Origin: Gemmatimonadota bacterium
GTDB lineage: Bacteria > Gemmatimonadota > Gemmatimonadetes > Longimicrobiales > Gaopeijiaceae
Assembly: GCA_002731735.1 (NCBI GenBank)
Contig: PCCM01000049.1
Span: 2,710-11,272 of the forward strand
Length of the DNA: 8,563 nucleotides
Direction: 5' to 3'
Below the pieces are notes generated by a model. That model was not told where the DNA came from. It worked only from the letters and a program-made list of their open reading frames with translations, and made no database searches. How positions within the stretch are numbered: position 1 is the stretch's first letter; every line of letters begins with the position of its first letter. Below, piece by piece: positions 1-6,972 of this stretch. The position numbers and the translations under genes are program-made.

Positions 1-749
1 AGGCCAGTGGGCATATCGACGAATTCTTGCGAAAGGTCGAATCGCTCTTCCAGATGAATCCCAAGCGCCCTCACGCCCCACGTCTCCGTAGCGTAATGGC
101 CAGCGTACAAAGCGTTTACACCGTACTCCATGGCGTGGTGGTAGGTGTGATGGGCTCCCTCCCCTGTGATGAACGCATCGAGACCGAGCCGGGACGCTTC
201 GGGGATGAGGCTGGCGGCCCCACCGGTGACCAACCCAACCCGATAGACGTGATCCGGCCCGCCGGAAATAAGCCTCACCGGACCACCCACCACCTCTCCG
301 ACATGGTCCACGAGCGCGTCTCGCTCGTAGTCGACTTCACACGACCACCCGATGTCATGGCCTTGATGGGTTCCGAACCGCTCCTCCGGGCTCCACCCGA
401 GCGCCCGGCAGAGAACCGCGCAGTTGCCAACCTCTGCGTGCGCATCCAGGGGTAGGTGGGCAGAGTAGAGAGCGACCTTGCCTTCGATCAGGGCTCGGAT
501 CTTTCGAAAACGTGGACCGACGATTTTGGCCAACCCATCCCAAAAAAGCCCGTGATGCACGATCAGGATATCCACGTCTCGGGACGCGGCCTCTCGGATC
601 ACCGCCTCACTGCTGTCCACCGCCACCGCTACACGCCTTACCTCGGTAGGTCCCTCCACCTGAAGGCCGTTGTAGGCGTGCGAATAGTCGGGGAACCCCT
701 CGATTGAGAGATACTCATCCAGGTATTGGACCAGCGACTCGGTGTTCAC
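1..749 (-). CDS. Nif3/DUF34 (YbgI/YqfO-like) dinuclear metal-centre protein, cut by left edge
   Basis: Seen: a minus-strand frame begins at a GTG (747-749) and stays open to base 1, giving about 250 residues that end DMPTGL. That is near the usual C-terminus of the short Nif3 family, so probably only the stop and perhaps a few residues are missing. Metal-ligand motifs are present: HHG at residues 65-67, HLPLD ending at D102, and GHYATE with H218 and E222. These match the two-metal site known from E. coli YbgI. The N-terminus (SLVQYLDEYL, then NGLQVEG) aligns with family starts, which favours the GTG. An in-frame ATG at 815 would add 22 unconvincing residues. The GTG has no good ribosome binding site of its own, and a short upstream leader frame overlaps it by GTGA. 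The family is a hexameric ring-forming protein of uncertain biochemical role; old 'GTP cyclohydrolase' labels are not reliable. It lies downstream of the bactofilin gene on the same strand. Confidence 0.93.
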   Translation of the reverse strand, partial: MNTESLVQYLDEYLSIEGFPDYSHAYNGLQVEGPTEVRRVAVAVDSSEAVIREAASRDVDILIVHHGLFWDGLAKIVGPRFRKIRALIEGKVALYSAHLPLDAHAEVGNCAVLCRALGWSPEERFGTHQGHDIGWSCEVDYERDALVDHVGEVVGGPVRLISGGPDHVYRVGLVTGGAASLIPEASRLGLDAFITGEGAHHTYHHAMEYGVNALYAGHYATETWGVRALGIHLEERFDLSQEFVDMPTG

Positions 750-826
750 CTTGTCGTCGAGCGGGAGTGTGGAAAAGTGTCCAGAAAACGACCGTGAGCC
801 GGTGTATCGCCCCATTCACAAAACAT
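746..826 (-). CDS. Possible 26-residue leader peptide, translationally coupled to nif3
   Basis: Seen: an ATG at 824-826 lies 4 nt downstream of AAGGAG (minus-strand sequence of 831-836), the strongest Shine-Dalgarno match I noticed in the window. The frame encodes 26 residues, beginning MFCEWGDTPA and ending SRSTTR. It stops at a TGA (746-748) that overlaps the GTG start of the nif3-like gene as GTGA. This is the classic geometry for translational coupling. The peptide has no recognisable motif and no run of one amino acid that would suggest attenuation. Inference: ribosomes loaded at the strong site may terminate and re-initiate at the poorly served GTG. It could also be a chance frame; the 4-nt spacing is short. 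Confidence 0.3.
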   Translation of the reverse strand: MFCEWGDTPAHGRFLDTFPHSRSTTR

Positions 827-878
827 GTAACTCCTTGTCAAAACGCGAGTTGAGGAGATTGTCCACGCCTGTGGATAA
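768..878. promoter_or_regulatory. Cluster of DnaA-box-like sites
   Basis: Two perfect matches to TTWTNCACA lie on the minus strand: TTTTCCACA (plus coordinates 768-776) and TTATCCACA (870-878). A degenerate plus-strand box, TTGTCCACG (859-867), sits head-to-head with the latter, so 859-878 forms an imperfect inverted repeat with a 4-nt centre. A weaker match, CCATTCACA, lies at 812-820. The stretch around 811-847 is visibly AT-rich compared with its surroundings. The cluster spans the bactofilin to nif3 gap and the proposed leader. It could be a DnaA-responsive regulatory site, a DnaA titration site or part of an origin. Nothing here proves origin function. Confidence 0.4.
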
Positions 879-891
879 CTCGAAGGCTGTC

Positions 892-1446
892 TTAGTCCCC
901 GGAAAGTTGCTGCTGTCTCTGATCCAACTCCGACCCTGTCTGCCGCTTTGCCTCTTCCTCGGGCTCCGGTTCCGTCTCCAGAGCATCGGCTTTTCCGCGG
1001 CCATCGAACTGCTTCTGTTCCGTTTGGCGCTCAGTTTTTCTTCCGCCACCTACCTTCTCTGTCTGCGCGCCCTTGGAAGGGGACTTCATATCCGGCGCAC
1101 CGACAGCCACCTGGCCCTGGACCCTGGCGCCTTCCTCGACCTGCATCCGAGGAGCCACGATTTCGCCTGACACCTCGCTGGTCGCTTGGAGCTCGAGGCG
1201 GGATTCGGCATGAATTTCGCCCGAAACCTTACCGGCGACCACCGCATCTTGGGTGAAGACACTCCCGTCCACCAGTCCGTCCCTGCCGACCACCACAGAT
1301 TTGCCAGCCCGAACACTGCCGCGGATGGTACCCTCAATGCGTAGCGAACCGTCCGTGTCTGTGTCCCCTACCACGGTCATGCCCGCCCCGATGATCGAAA
1401 TCACGGCCTCGGGAGGGGTCGTTGGAGGAGGAATATTCTTCGCCAT
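892..1446 (-). CDS. Bactofilin (polymer-forming cytoskeletal protein)
   Basis: The 184-residue product has the bactofilin (DUF583) core at about residues 16-117. This shows as a regular alternation of short beta strands with glycines, for example SIIGAGMTVVGD, SLRIEGTIRGSV and VSGEIHAESRLELQ, the pattern of the right-handed beta-helix. Known: bactofilins self-assemble without nucleotides into membrane-associated filaments that position cell-wall enzymes and, in Myxococcus, the ParABS machinery. The proline-rich N-terminus (PPPTTPP) is the expected flexible membrane-proximal tail. Residues 118-184 form an unusually long, charged, Gln/Glu/Lys-rich and probably disordered tail. The ATG lies 21 nt after the M23 peptidase stop, with only AAGG upstream, so it is probably cotranscribed with that gene. 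The pairing with an M23 peptidase supports a role in local wall remodelling. Confidence 0.95.
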   Translation of the reverse strand: MAKNIPPPTTPPEAVISIIGAGMTVVGDTDTDGSLRIEGTIRGSVRAGKSVVVGRDGLVDGSVFTQDAVVAGKVSGEIHAESRLELQATSEVSGEIVAPRMQVEEGARVQGQVAVGAPDMKSPSKGAQTEKVGGGRKTERQTEQKQFDGRGKADALETEPEPEEEAKRQTGSELDQRQQQLSGD

Positions 1447-1467
1447 ATCGTCTGATAGCCTTGCGCT

Positions 1468-2229
1468 TTATGGTTGTGTTACCAACTCGAGCGGATCGAC
1501 TGTTTCTCCCTCGAGCAGAATCTCGAAGTGCAAGTGCGGCGCAGTCGATTCGCCGGTGGACCCACTCAGCGCGATCACCTCACTTTTCCGTACTTCCTCG
1601 CCGAGCTGGACCGAGGTGTGCGAGGCATGGGCGTACAAAGTCACGTACCCATTTTCATGATCGATCCGCACATACTTTCCGAATATGGAATCAGCCTCCC
1701 CAACTTCTACGACTCGGCCCGCGGCCGCGGCCCGAATATACGAGCCGGTGGGTATTGCGATGTCCAGGCCCGGGTGGGCTTGTTCACCATCCGCGAGCAG
1801 TCTACGTGTTATGAATCCGGGCTCCGTGAGCGGCCAGCCATCGGGCTGGCCGCCGCGGCCCTCATCGGTACCCGACGAGCGGTTGAGAGCACCCGGAGGC
1901 GGGAGCCACAGTTCAGAGGGCGCGCCTGAGCCGTCGGCGTCGAAAAGGTTCCGGATGTCCGCGTACTGGCTTTCGACGGTACCCAGCCGGCGAAGAAGGG
2001 CCGGAATGCGCTCTTGCTCAGCACGCATGAGCGCGACCTGCGCCTCGAGCTCGAGCATGTGGGAATGACGTGAGACCATGTACGCATACGTCGCGATCAT
2101 AAATGCTGTTACGGCACCGACCACTACCCCCAAGCCGCGGAGCAGACGTAGGCGACGGTACGACACCTCGTACGTTCGGCTTTGTTTCGTGGCCGGGACA
2201 ACAACGATCCGCAAGACCGGGTCTGTCAC
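1468..2229 (-). CDS. Membrane-anchored M23 family metallopeptidase (LytM-like)
   Basis: 253 residues. A basic N-terminal stretch (residues 15-31) is followed by one hydrophobic segment at about 32-52, giving a single-pass membrane anchor. A short coiled coil follows (about 56-95), then a Pro/Gly-rich linker, then a LytM/M23 domain from about 140. Zinc-site residues are intact: H152 and D156 in AHPGLDIA, and H234 in PHLHFE. The accessory histidines H201 (in YAHAS) and H232 are also present, so the enzyme is predicted active. Known: such enzymes are endopeptidases that cut peptidoglycan cross-links or stem peptides in the periplasm. The start is a GTG overlapping the parB stop as GTGA, indicating translational coupling. 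The gene is followed by a bactofilin, a pairing seen in other bacteria where the bactofilin recruits the hydrolase. Which bond is cut cannot be read from sequence. Confidence 0.95.
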   Translation of the reverse strand: MTDPVLRIVVVPATKQSRTYEVSYRRLRLLRGLGVVVGAVTAFMIATYAYMVSRHSHMLELEAQVALMRAEQERIPALLRRLGTVESQYADIRNLFDADGSGAPSELWLPPPGALNRSSGTDEGRGGQPDGWPLTEPGFITRRLLADGEQAHPGLDIAIPTGSYIRAAAAGRVVEVGEADSIFGKYVRIDHENGYVTLYAHASHTSVQLGEEVRKSEVIALSGSTGESTAPHLHFEILLEGETVDPLELVTQP

Positions 2230-3125
2230 GACAGCACCTCCGAGGCCTCTCGGCCAGTGATCAGGAGGAAGACTCGTTCGAAATCCTCGTGGTTACGGAA
2301 CGGTACCTCGATCACACCTGAGCCGCCCCTCCGAAGGCGAACGCTGGCCTTGGTCGCAAGCACCTCCCGGAGGTTCTCCTCCAGGGCCCGAGCGACAGGA
2401 TCCCGGGGTCTGGACGGATGGCTCTTCGATTTCTTCGTTTTCTTGGCCGAATCTACCCCGGCGTGACTCTCCATCTCACGGACAGACCAGCCCTCCGCAA
2501 TGGCCTTGCCGGCGAGCTCCACCATGTTCCCCTGATCGTTGAGGGCGAGCAACGCCCTCGCATGTCCAATCGTGAGGGATCCCGCAGCCAGATGCGCCCG
2601 GACCGGGCCCGGTAGCTGTAGCAGGCGGACCATATTCGCCACCGTGGAGCGGCTCTTCCCGACGGACCGCCCGATTCCCTCGTGACTGAGGCCGTGCTTG
2701 TCCATGAGCGTCTGGTACCCCTCCGCCTCTTCGAGGGGGTTCAGGGCCTCACGCTGAAGGTTTTCAACGAGCGCAAGCACAAGGAGCGTGTCATCGTCGA
2801 CCTCGCGGGTGACCGCCGGGACCTCCGTCCAACCAAGCTTCCGGACGGCGCGCAAGCGGCGCTCTCCGGTTACCAACTCGTACTTGCCAAGAAGCCTCGG
2901 AGCTGGGCGGAGCAAGAGCGGTTGCAGCAGACCATTCTCTTCGATGGATTGGGCCAGCTCCGCTAGTTCTTCGTCCGAGAAGGCTTTTCTGGGCTGTTGG
3001 GGATTCGGCCCGATCATTTCCACATTGATGAGTTGCAGCTCAGCTCGTGGAGTATCGTCCGCATACTCACCGAGCAAAGCGCCAAGCCCCTTGCCGAGAC
3101 GAATGTTCTTCGCTGGTGGATTCAC
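2226..3125 (-). CDS. parB: Chromosome partitioning protein ParB (parS-binding CTPase)
   Basis: The 299-residue product has the full ParB order. The N-terminal ParA-contacting motif GKGLGALL is at 11-18. The N-terminal CTP-binding domain carries NPQQPR (41-46), GERRLRA (87-93) and ENLQREALNP (121-130). A helix-turn-helix that reads parS lies at about 147-170 (VGKSRSTVANMVRLLQLP). A Lys/Ser-rich linker at about 225-242 precedes the C-terminal dimerisation domain. Known: ParB loads at parS, switches to a sliding clamp with CTP, and stimulates ParA ATPase. Its likely target sites are at 4679-4694 and 4728-4743. The start is GTG, 39 nt downstream of parA, chosen because the family N-terminus begins just before the GKGLGALL motif. 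The 3' end overlaps the M23 peptidase gene by 4 nt. Confidence 0.98.
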   Translation of the reverse strand: MNPPAKNIRLGKGLGALLGEYADDTPRAELQLINVEMIGPNPQQPRKAFSDEELAELAQSIEENGLLQPLLLRPAPRLLGKYELVTGERRLRAVRKLGWTEVPAVTREVDDDTLLVLALVENLQREALNPLEEAEGYQTLMDKHGLSHEGIGRSVGKSRSTVANMVRLLQLPGPVRAHLAAGSLTIGHARALLALNDQGNMVELAGKAIAEGWSVREMESHAGVDSAKKTKKSKSHPSRPRDPVARALEENLREVLATKASVRLRRGGSGVIEVPFRNHEDFERVFLLITGREASEVLS

Positions 3126-3164
3126 TCGCCTACATTCTCCGGATAACGGGAGGGAGCGCCCACA

Positions 3165-3953
<789 letters not shown>

Positions 3954-3994
3954 GAAAACGAAACCGTTGTGATAAACGTTCGTGGTGTGGCTGT

Positions 3995-4023
3995 AGGATA
4001 AGCGGTTGTCCAAGGCGAGGCAA
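3995..4023 (-). promoter_or_regulatory. Candidate promoter of the parA operon
   Basis: On the minus strand, TTGCCT (plus 4018-4023) and TATCCT (plus 3995-4000) are separated by 17 nt, each matching the sigma-70 hexamers at 4 of 6 positions. Transcription would start about 35 nt before the parA ATG. Sequence match only. Confidence 0.3.
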
Positions 4024-4049
4024 AATGCAAGGACATCTACGGCCGCCTC

Positions 4050-4078
4050 TTGCCCTCGTTCGGTCGCTTGTCGAGAAT
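4050..4078 (+). promoter_or_regulatory. Candidate promoter of the lipoprotein gene
   Basis: TTGCCC (4050-4055) and GAGAAT (4073-4078) lie 17 nt apart, each matching sigma-70 hexamers at 4 of 6 positions. This is the divergent partner of the proposed parA promoter. A perfect 8-bp inverted repeat sits just downstream at 4081-4108, where an operator could act. Weak evidence. Confidence 0.22.
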
Positions 4079-4080
4079 CA

Positions 4081-4108
4081 GACGAGGCGGAGCGATCCTA
4101 GCCTCGTC
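4081..4108. repeat. Perfect 8-bp inverted repeat, possible operator or 5' UTR hairpin
   Basis: GACGAGGC (4081-4088) and GCCTCGTC (4101-4108) are exact reverse complements around a 12-nt centre. They lie 36 nt before the lipoprotein start codon. A T-run at 4119-4124 follows, but 10 nt after the stem, too far for a standard intrinsic terminator. A dimeric repressor site or an mRNA hairpin are both possible. Confidence 0.4.
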
Positions 4109-4143
4109 GACCTTCGTCTTTTTTCCCCACCCAGTACATCCCC

Positions 4144-4626
4144 ATGGGTCCCAGACATCCTTTTCCTACAACAGCTTCTGCGGGAAATCGGCTCCGACTT
4201 CTCGCGGTCATTTTCGTGGTTCTGGTTGGCGTCATCGGATGCGGAAATGACCCCGTGGATTCAGCGTTCAACCCGAATTTCATGATGGGAGATTGGTTGG
4301 CCCGGTCACAGGTGGTGACCAGCGTGGCGGATCCACAGGTGCTCGCTGACCTGACAGCTCTCGGAGCGGTGTACACACTTTCGGTCCAACCCCCTGGGCG
4401 TTACACGGCGATTTCGGAGGGATTCGGGCCGGCCATCGCCGAATTCGGGAACCTCACCGTTGATGGTCCAAACGTCGTCTTCACCCCTCAGTTCGGAGGG
4501 CAGCCGCCGGCGCTGTGGGAACAGGTGGGCGACTCGGTCGTCCTGGTGAGTGAGATCGATTTCGACGTCAACCTCGACGGAACGCCAGGGGCGGCCACGC
4601 TCAGGCGGGTGCTGATTCCCAAGTAA
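4144..4626 (+). CDS. Small lipocalin-like lipoprotein (hypothetical)
   Basis: 160 residues. The signal peptide has basic residues at 16 and 18, a hydrophobic core LLAVIFVVLVGVI and a lipobox VIGC with the lipidated cysteine at 33. The residue after it is Gly, not Asp, so outer-membrane sorting is plausible. The mature part begins GNDPVD. It then has alternating strands such as FMMGDWLARS, LTALGAVYTLSV and VNLDGTPGAATLRRVLI, resembling the short lipocalin-like beta-barrel lipoproteins I associate with Gemmatimonadota. The specific function is unknown. It is the only plus-strand gene here, divergent from parA and convergent with mnmG. It occupies the site where rsmG commonly lies. The ATG at 4144 has no Shine-Dalgarno, but no other start precedes the signal peptide in frame. 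The next start in frame, a GTG, falls inside the hydrophobic core. Confidence 0.8.
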   Translation: MGPRHPFPTTASAGNRLRLLAVIFVVLVGVIGCGNDPVDSAFNPNFMMGDWLARSQVVTSVADPQVLADLTALGAVYTLSVQPPGRYTAISEGFGPAIAEFGNLTVDGPNVVFTPQFGGQPPALWEQVGDSVVLVSEIDFDVNLDGTPGAATLRRVLIPK

Positions 4627-4629
4627 CCT

Positions 4630-4646
4630 CCCTCGGGGATCGAGGG
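4630..4646. terminator. Possible hairpin between convergent genes
   Basis: CCCTCG and CGAGGG pair as a 6-bp stem around GGGAT, beginning 3 nt after the lipoprotein stop. A second short stem (GGCCC/GGGCC, 4645-4662) overlaps its end. No T-tract follows, so this is at best a weak or factor-assisted terminator serving the convergent ends of the lipoprotein gene and mnmG. Confidence 0.25.
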
Positions 4647-4678
4647 CCCAACTCGAGGGGCCGGAACCGGACCTAGGG

Positions 4679-4694
4679 TGTTTCACGTGAAACG
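4679..4694. promoter_or_regulatory. parS: parS centromere site 1
   Basis: TGTTTCACGTGAAACG matches the bacterial parS palindrome TGTTTCACGTGAAACA at 15 of 16 positions; the outermost base differs. It lies in the gap between the lipoprotein and mnmG ends, with its centre 49 bp from site 2. It is the expected ParB-loading site for the parAB genes about 0.7 kb away. Confidence 0.95.
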
Positions 4695-4727
4695 GTCGCT
4701 CCGGAAAAGCAGAGGAGCGCCAAACCA

Positions 4728-4743
4728 TGTTTCACGTGAAACA
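4728..4743. promoter_or_regulatory. parS: parS centromere site 2, overlapping the mnmG stop codon
   Basis: TGTTTCACGTGAAACA is a perfect 16-bp parS palindrome. Read on the minus strand in the mnmG frame it gives TGT TTC ACG TGA, so it encodes the last three residues (Cys-Phe-Thr) and the stop codon of MnmG. With site 1 it makes a two-site ParB-loading locus. Confidence 0.97.
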
Positions 4744-6621
4744 AGCCTCTTTGCGGCGCCACCGCCGGACTTCGAGGATCAGGCTCTGCAGGTCCGCCGG
4801 GGACACGCCGGGTATCCTTCCGGCTTGCGCCAGGGTGGAGGGGCGTACCCGCGCCATCTTTTCTCTCGCCTCGGAGGAAATGCTCAGCAGATCTTCGTAG
4901 GGAAGATCGTCGGGGAGCTCGAAGTCGGCCTGCCGCCGGAGGCTTCTCGCACGCTCCGCCTCACGCCTGACATATCCTTCGTACTTGATCTCAATCTCGA
5001 CTGCGGCCACGGCGTCGGTATCGGTGGAAGGGTCGAACATGGCTCCCCCGGCATGCGCGAGCCCGCTCGCCGGCACCTCTGGACGCTTCAACAGTTCGGA
5101 TGCGCGGACAGGCTGGCGTACCGGGCTACTCCCGCACTGCCCCAGCAGCGGGTTTGCGTCCGCGGGTTCGATCACGGTCTCAACGAACCACCGTTGGACG
5201 CGCAGGTCTCGCTCTTCGAGTATCTCCAGCGCCTCATTTTGCCTTTCAGTCAGCAGGCCGATCTCTCTCGCCCGAGGGCCGAGGCGCCGGCTCGCATTGT
5301 CCTGTCGAAGGAGGAGCCTGAACTCGGCTCGGGAGGTGAACAAGCGGTAGGGCTCATCTGTCCCCTTGGTGATCAGGTCGTCGATCAAGACCCCGATGTA
5401 GGCCTCGTCCCGCTCCAGCACGAATGGCGACCGACCGAGGACCCTGAGGGCCGCGTTCGCGCCAGCCATCAGGCCCTGACCTGCCGCCTCCTCGTAACCG
5501 GTCGTCCCGTTTATCTGGCCCGCAAAATAGAGGCCCGGAAAGGCCCTCACCTCCAGCGTATGCCTCAGTTGATGGGGCGGGAAGTAGTCGTATTCGATCG
5601 CGTACCCAACCCTGGTCACCTCGACCCGTTCGAGGCCGGGAACCGTGTGGAGGAACTCCACTTGAACCTCAGCGGGCAACGAAGTCGACAGGCCGTTCAC
5701 GTAAAGCTCCGTGCTCTCCAGCCCCTCCGGCTCCAGGAAGACCTGATGGCGGGCCGCGTCCGGAAAACGAACGATCTTGTCCTCGATCGAGGGACAGTAC
5801 CGCGGGCCTCGCCCGGAGATCTCGCCGCCGAACAGCGCGCTCCGGTCGAGATTCCGCTCAACAACCTCACGAAGCCCCTCGCCGGTCCACGTGATCCAGC
5901 AAGGGCGTTGCTCCGGAATGCTCTCCCTCACGTAGGAGGAAAAACGGAAGTCCTGCGGATCGCCGTCTTGCCTCTCGGTGCGAGTGAAGTCCACGCTCCG
6001 ACCGTCGATGCGCGGAGGCGTACCCGTCTTGAACCGAGCGATTTCGAGGCCACGTGCCTCAAGTTCCTGGGCCAACTCGACCGAGGGCGCCTCTCCAACC
6101 CGGCCCGCCCCCACACTCGCATCACTCCCGATGTGGATCCGGCCCCGCAGGAACGTCCCGGCGGTCACTACGACAGCTTCCGCGCGGAACTCCCCACCAC
6201 CCGTCCGAACACCGGTTACCCGACCGTCTTGCATGAGCAGGCCTGTCACCATGTCTTCGTGGAGGAACAGGCCGGGCACCTCATCGAGCGCCCTCCGCAC
6301 CCCGAAGGGGTAGAGTTCCCGGTCGCACTGGGCCCGGGGACTCCAGACCGCAGGCCCCTTCGAGCGGTTCAACATCCGGAACTGAATCCGCGCCGCATCG
6401 GTCGCACGGCCCATGATTCCACCGAGAGCATCCACTTCGCGTGCCACCACCCCTTTCGCTATGCCTCCGATCGCAGGGTTGCAGCTCATCTGCCCGACCC
6501 GAGCGAGATCGGGGGTGATCAACAGGGTTCGAGCCCCGAGACGGGCCGCCGCAGCCGCGGCCTCCGACCCGGCATGGCCGCCCCCCACGATGATCACGTC
6601 GTACGTGCGATCAGAACTCAT
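4732..6621 (-). CDS. mnmG: tRNA uridine-5-carboxymethylaminomethyl modification enzyme MnmG (GidA)
   Basis: About 629 residues, normal for the long MnmG class. With MnmE it uses methylene-tetrahydrofolate, FAD/NADH, GTP and glycine or ammonium to modify wobble uridine 34 of certain tRNAs. Seen, numbered from this start: the FAD motif VGGGHAGSEAA (12-22), CNPAIGGIAKG (47-57), FKTGTPPR (197-204), the GidA signature GPRYCPSIEDKIVRF with the conserved Cys at 276, and the second signature AGQINGTTGYEEAAGQGLMAGANAA (367-391). The helical MnmE-contacting C-terminal domain is complete. I prefer the ATG at 6619-6621, with GGTGAG 4 nt upstream and the family-like start SSDRTYDVIIVGGG. An ATG at 6636 would add five residues but has GAGGG abutting it. 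The C-terminus is set by the parS overlap (CFT-stop). It follows acyP closely in the yidC-mnmE operon. Confidence 0.97.
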   Translation of the reverse strand: MSSDRTYDVIIVGGGHAGSEAAAAAARLGARTLLITPDLARVGQMSCNPAIGGIAKGVVAREVDALGGIMGRATDAARIQFRMLNRSKGPAVWSPRAQCDRELYPFGVRRALDEVPGLFLHEDMVTGLLMQDGRVTGVRTGGGEFRAEAVVVTAGTFLRGRIHIGSDASVGAGRVGEAPSVELAQELEARGLEIARFKTGTPPRIDGRSVDFTRTERQDGDPQDFRFSSYVRESIPEQRPCWITWTGEGLREVVERNLDRSALFGGEISGRGPRYCPSIEDKIVRFPDAARHQVFLEPEGLESTELYVNGLSTSLPAEVQVEFLHTVPGLERVEVTRVGYAIEYDYFPPHQLRHTLEVRAFPGLYFAGQINGTTGYEEAAGQGLMAGANAALRVLGRSPFVLERDEAYIGVLIDDLITKGTDEPYRLFTSRAEFRLLLRQDNASRRLGPRAREIGLLTERQNEALEILEERDLRVQRWFVETVIEPADANPLLGQCGSSPVRQPVRASELLKRPEVPASGLAHAGGAMFDPSTDTDAVAAVEIEIKYEGYVRREAERARSLRRQADFELPDDLPYEDLLSISSEAREKMARVRPSTLAQAGRIPGVSPADLQSLILEVRRWRRKEACFT

Positions 6622-6642
6622 GATGCTCACCGTCATCCCTCG

Positions 6643-6930
6643 CTAAATGATCTCGAAACCGGTCGGGAGACTCCCGTCCGACTCGAAGCCATCGACACCC
6701 TCGACCCGCGCACTCGGTGGACCGATCGCCAGTTCGGCGGCGAACGCCTCCAGCGTCTCGGGCTCCCCGGCCGCGTGCACCTCGACCGTGCCGTCCGGCC
6801 GGTTCTGGACGGTACCCCGCAAGCCGAGATCCGCGGCCCTGCGGCGCGTCCACCACCTGAAGTAGACTCCCTGCACTCGTCCACGGACCCTAAAGCCCCG
6901 CTGGTGCCACCCCGATTCGGAATCGTTCAT
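6643..6930 (-). CDS. acyP: Acylphosphatase
   Basis: 95 residues, the usual length for this small alpha/beta enzyme, which hydrolyses acyl phosphates such as carbamoyl phosphate and 1,3-bisphosphoglycerate in the cytoplasm. The signature RGRVQGVYFRWWTRR contains the phosphate-binding loop and catalytic arginine R25. The second signature, GLRGTVQNRPDGTVEV, holds the catalytic asparagine N43. Both key residues are intact, so the enzyme is predicted active. The ATG at 6928-6930 lies 42 nt after the mnmE stop and has only a weak purine stretch upstream. The gene ends 6 to 21 nt before mnmG depending on the mnmG start. Its placement between the two tRNA-modification genes suggests cotranscription. 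A functional link to tRNA modification is not established. Confidence 0.95.
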   Translation of the reverse strand: MNDSESGWHQRGFRVRGRVQGVYFRWWTRRRAADLGLRGTVQNRPDGTVEVHAAGEPETLEAFAAELAIGPPSARVEGVDGFESDGSLPTGFEII

Positions 6931-6972
6931 ACTCTGTCCGTCTGCCTAAAGTCTTCGTACCGGACCTCGAGT

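Noticed and set aside
27..707. Plus-strand frames over the left end
   Set aside because: The minus strand here encodes a complete set of Nif3 metal-binding motifs, so the plus-strand frames are shadows.
836..841. A perfect TTGACA on the minus strand as a -35 box for nif3
   Set aside because: No hexamer close to TATAAT occurs 16-18 nt downstream; the best is GTGAAT with three matches. It also overlaps the Shine-Dalgarno of the leader frame.
859..878. Imperfect inverted repeat after the bactofilin stop as an intrinsic terminator
   Set aside because: The stem has a mismatch and no T-tract follows on the minus strand. Its content fits paired DnaA boxes better.
742..1170. Plus-strand frame opposite the bactofilin and nif3 leader
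   Set aside because: Its product has no recognisable domain, and the opposite strand carries a clear bactofilin.
3995..4004. TTATCCTACA upstream of parA as a further DnaA box
   Set aside because: It matches the consensus only if an extra base is allowed inside the box, so it was not counted.
3954..4013. Upstream TTG start that would lengthen ParA by 20 residues
   Set aside because: The added residues do not resemble ParA proteins, while the ATG at 3953 gives the exact family N-terminus and normal length.
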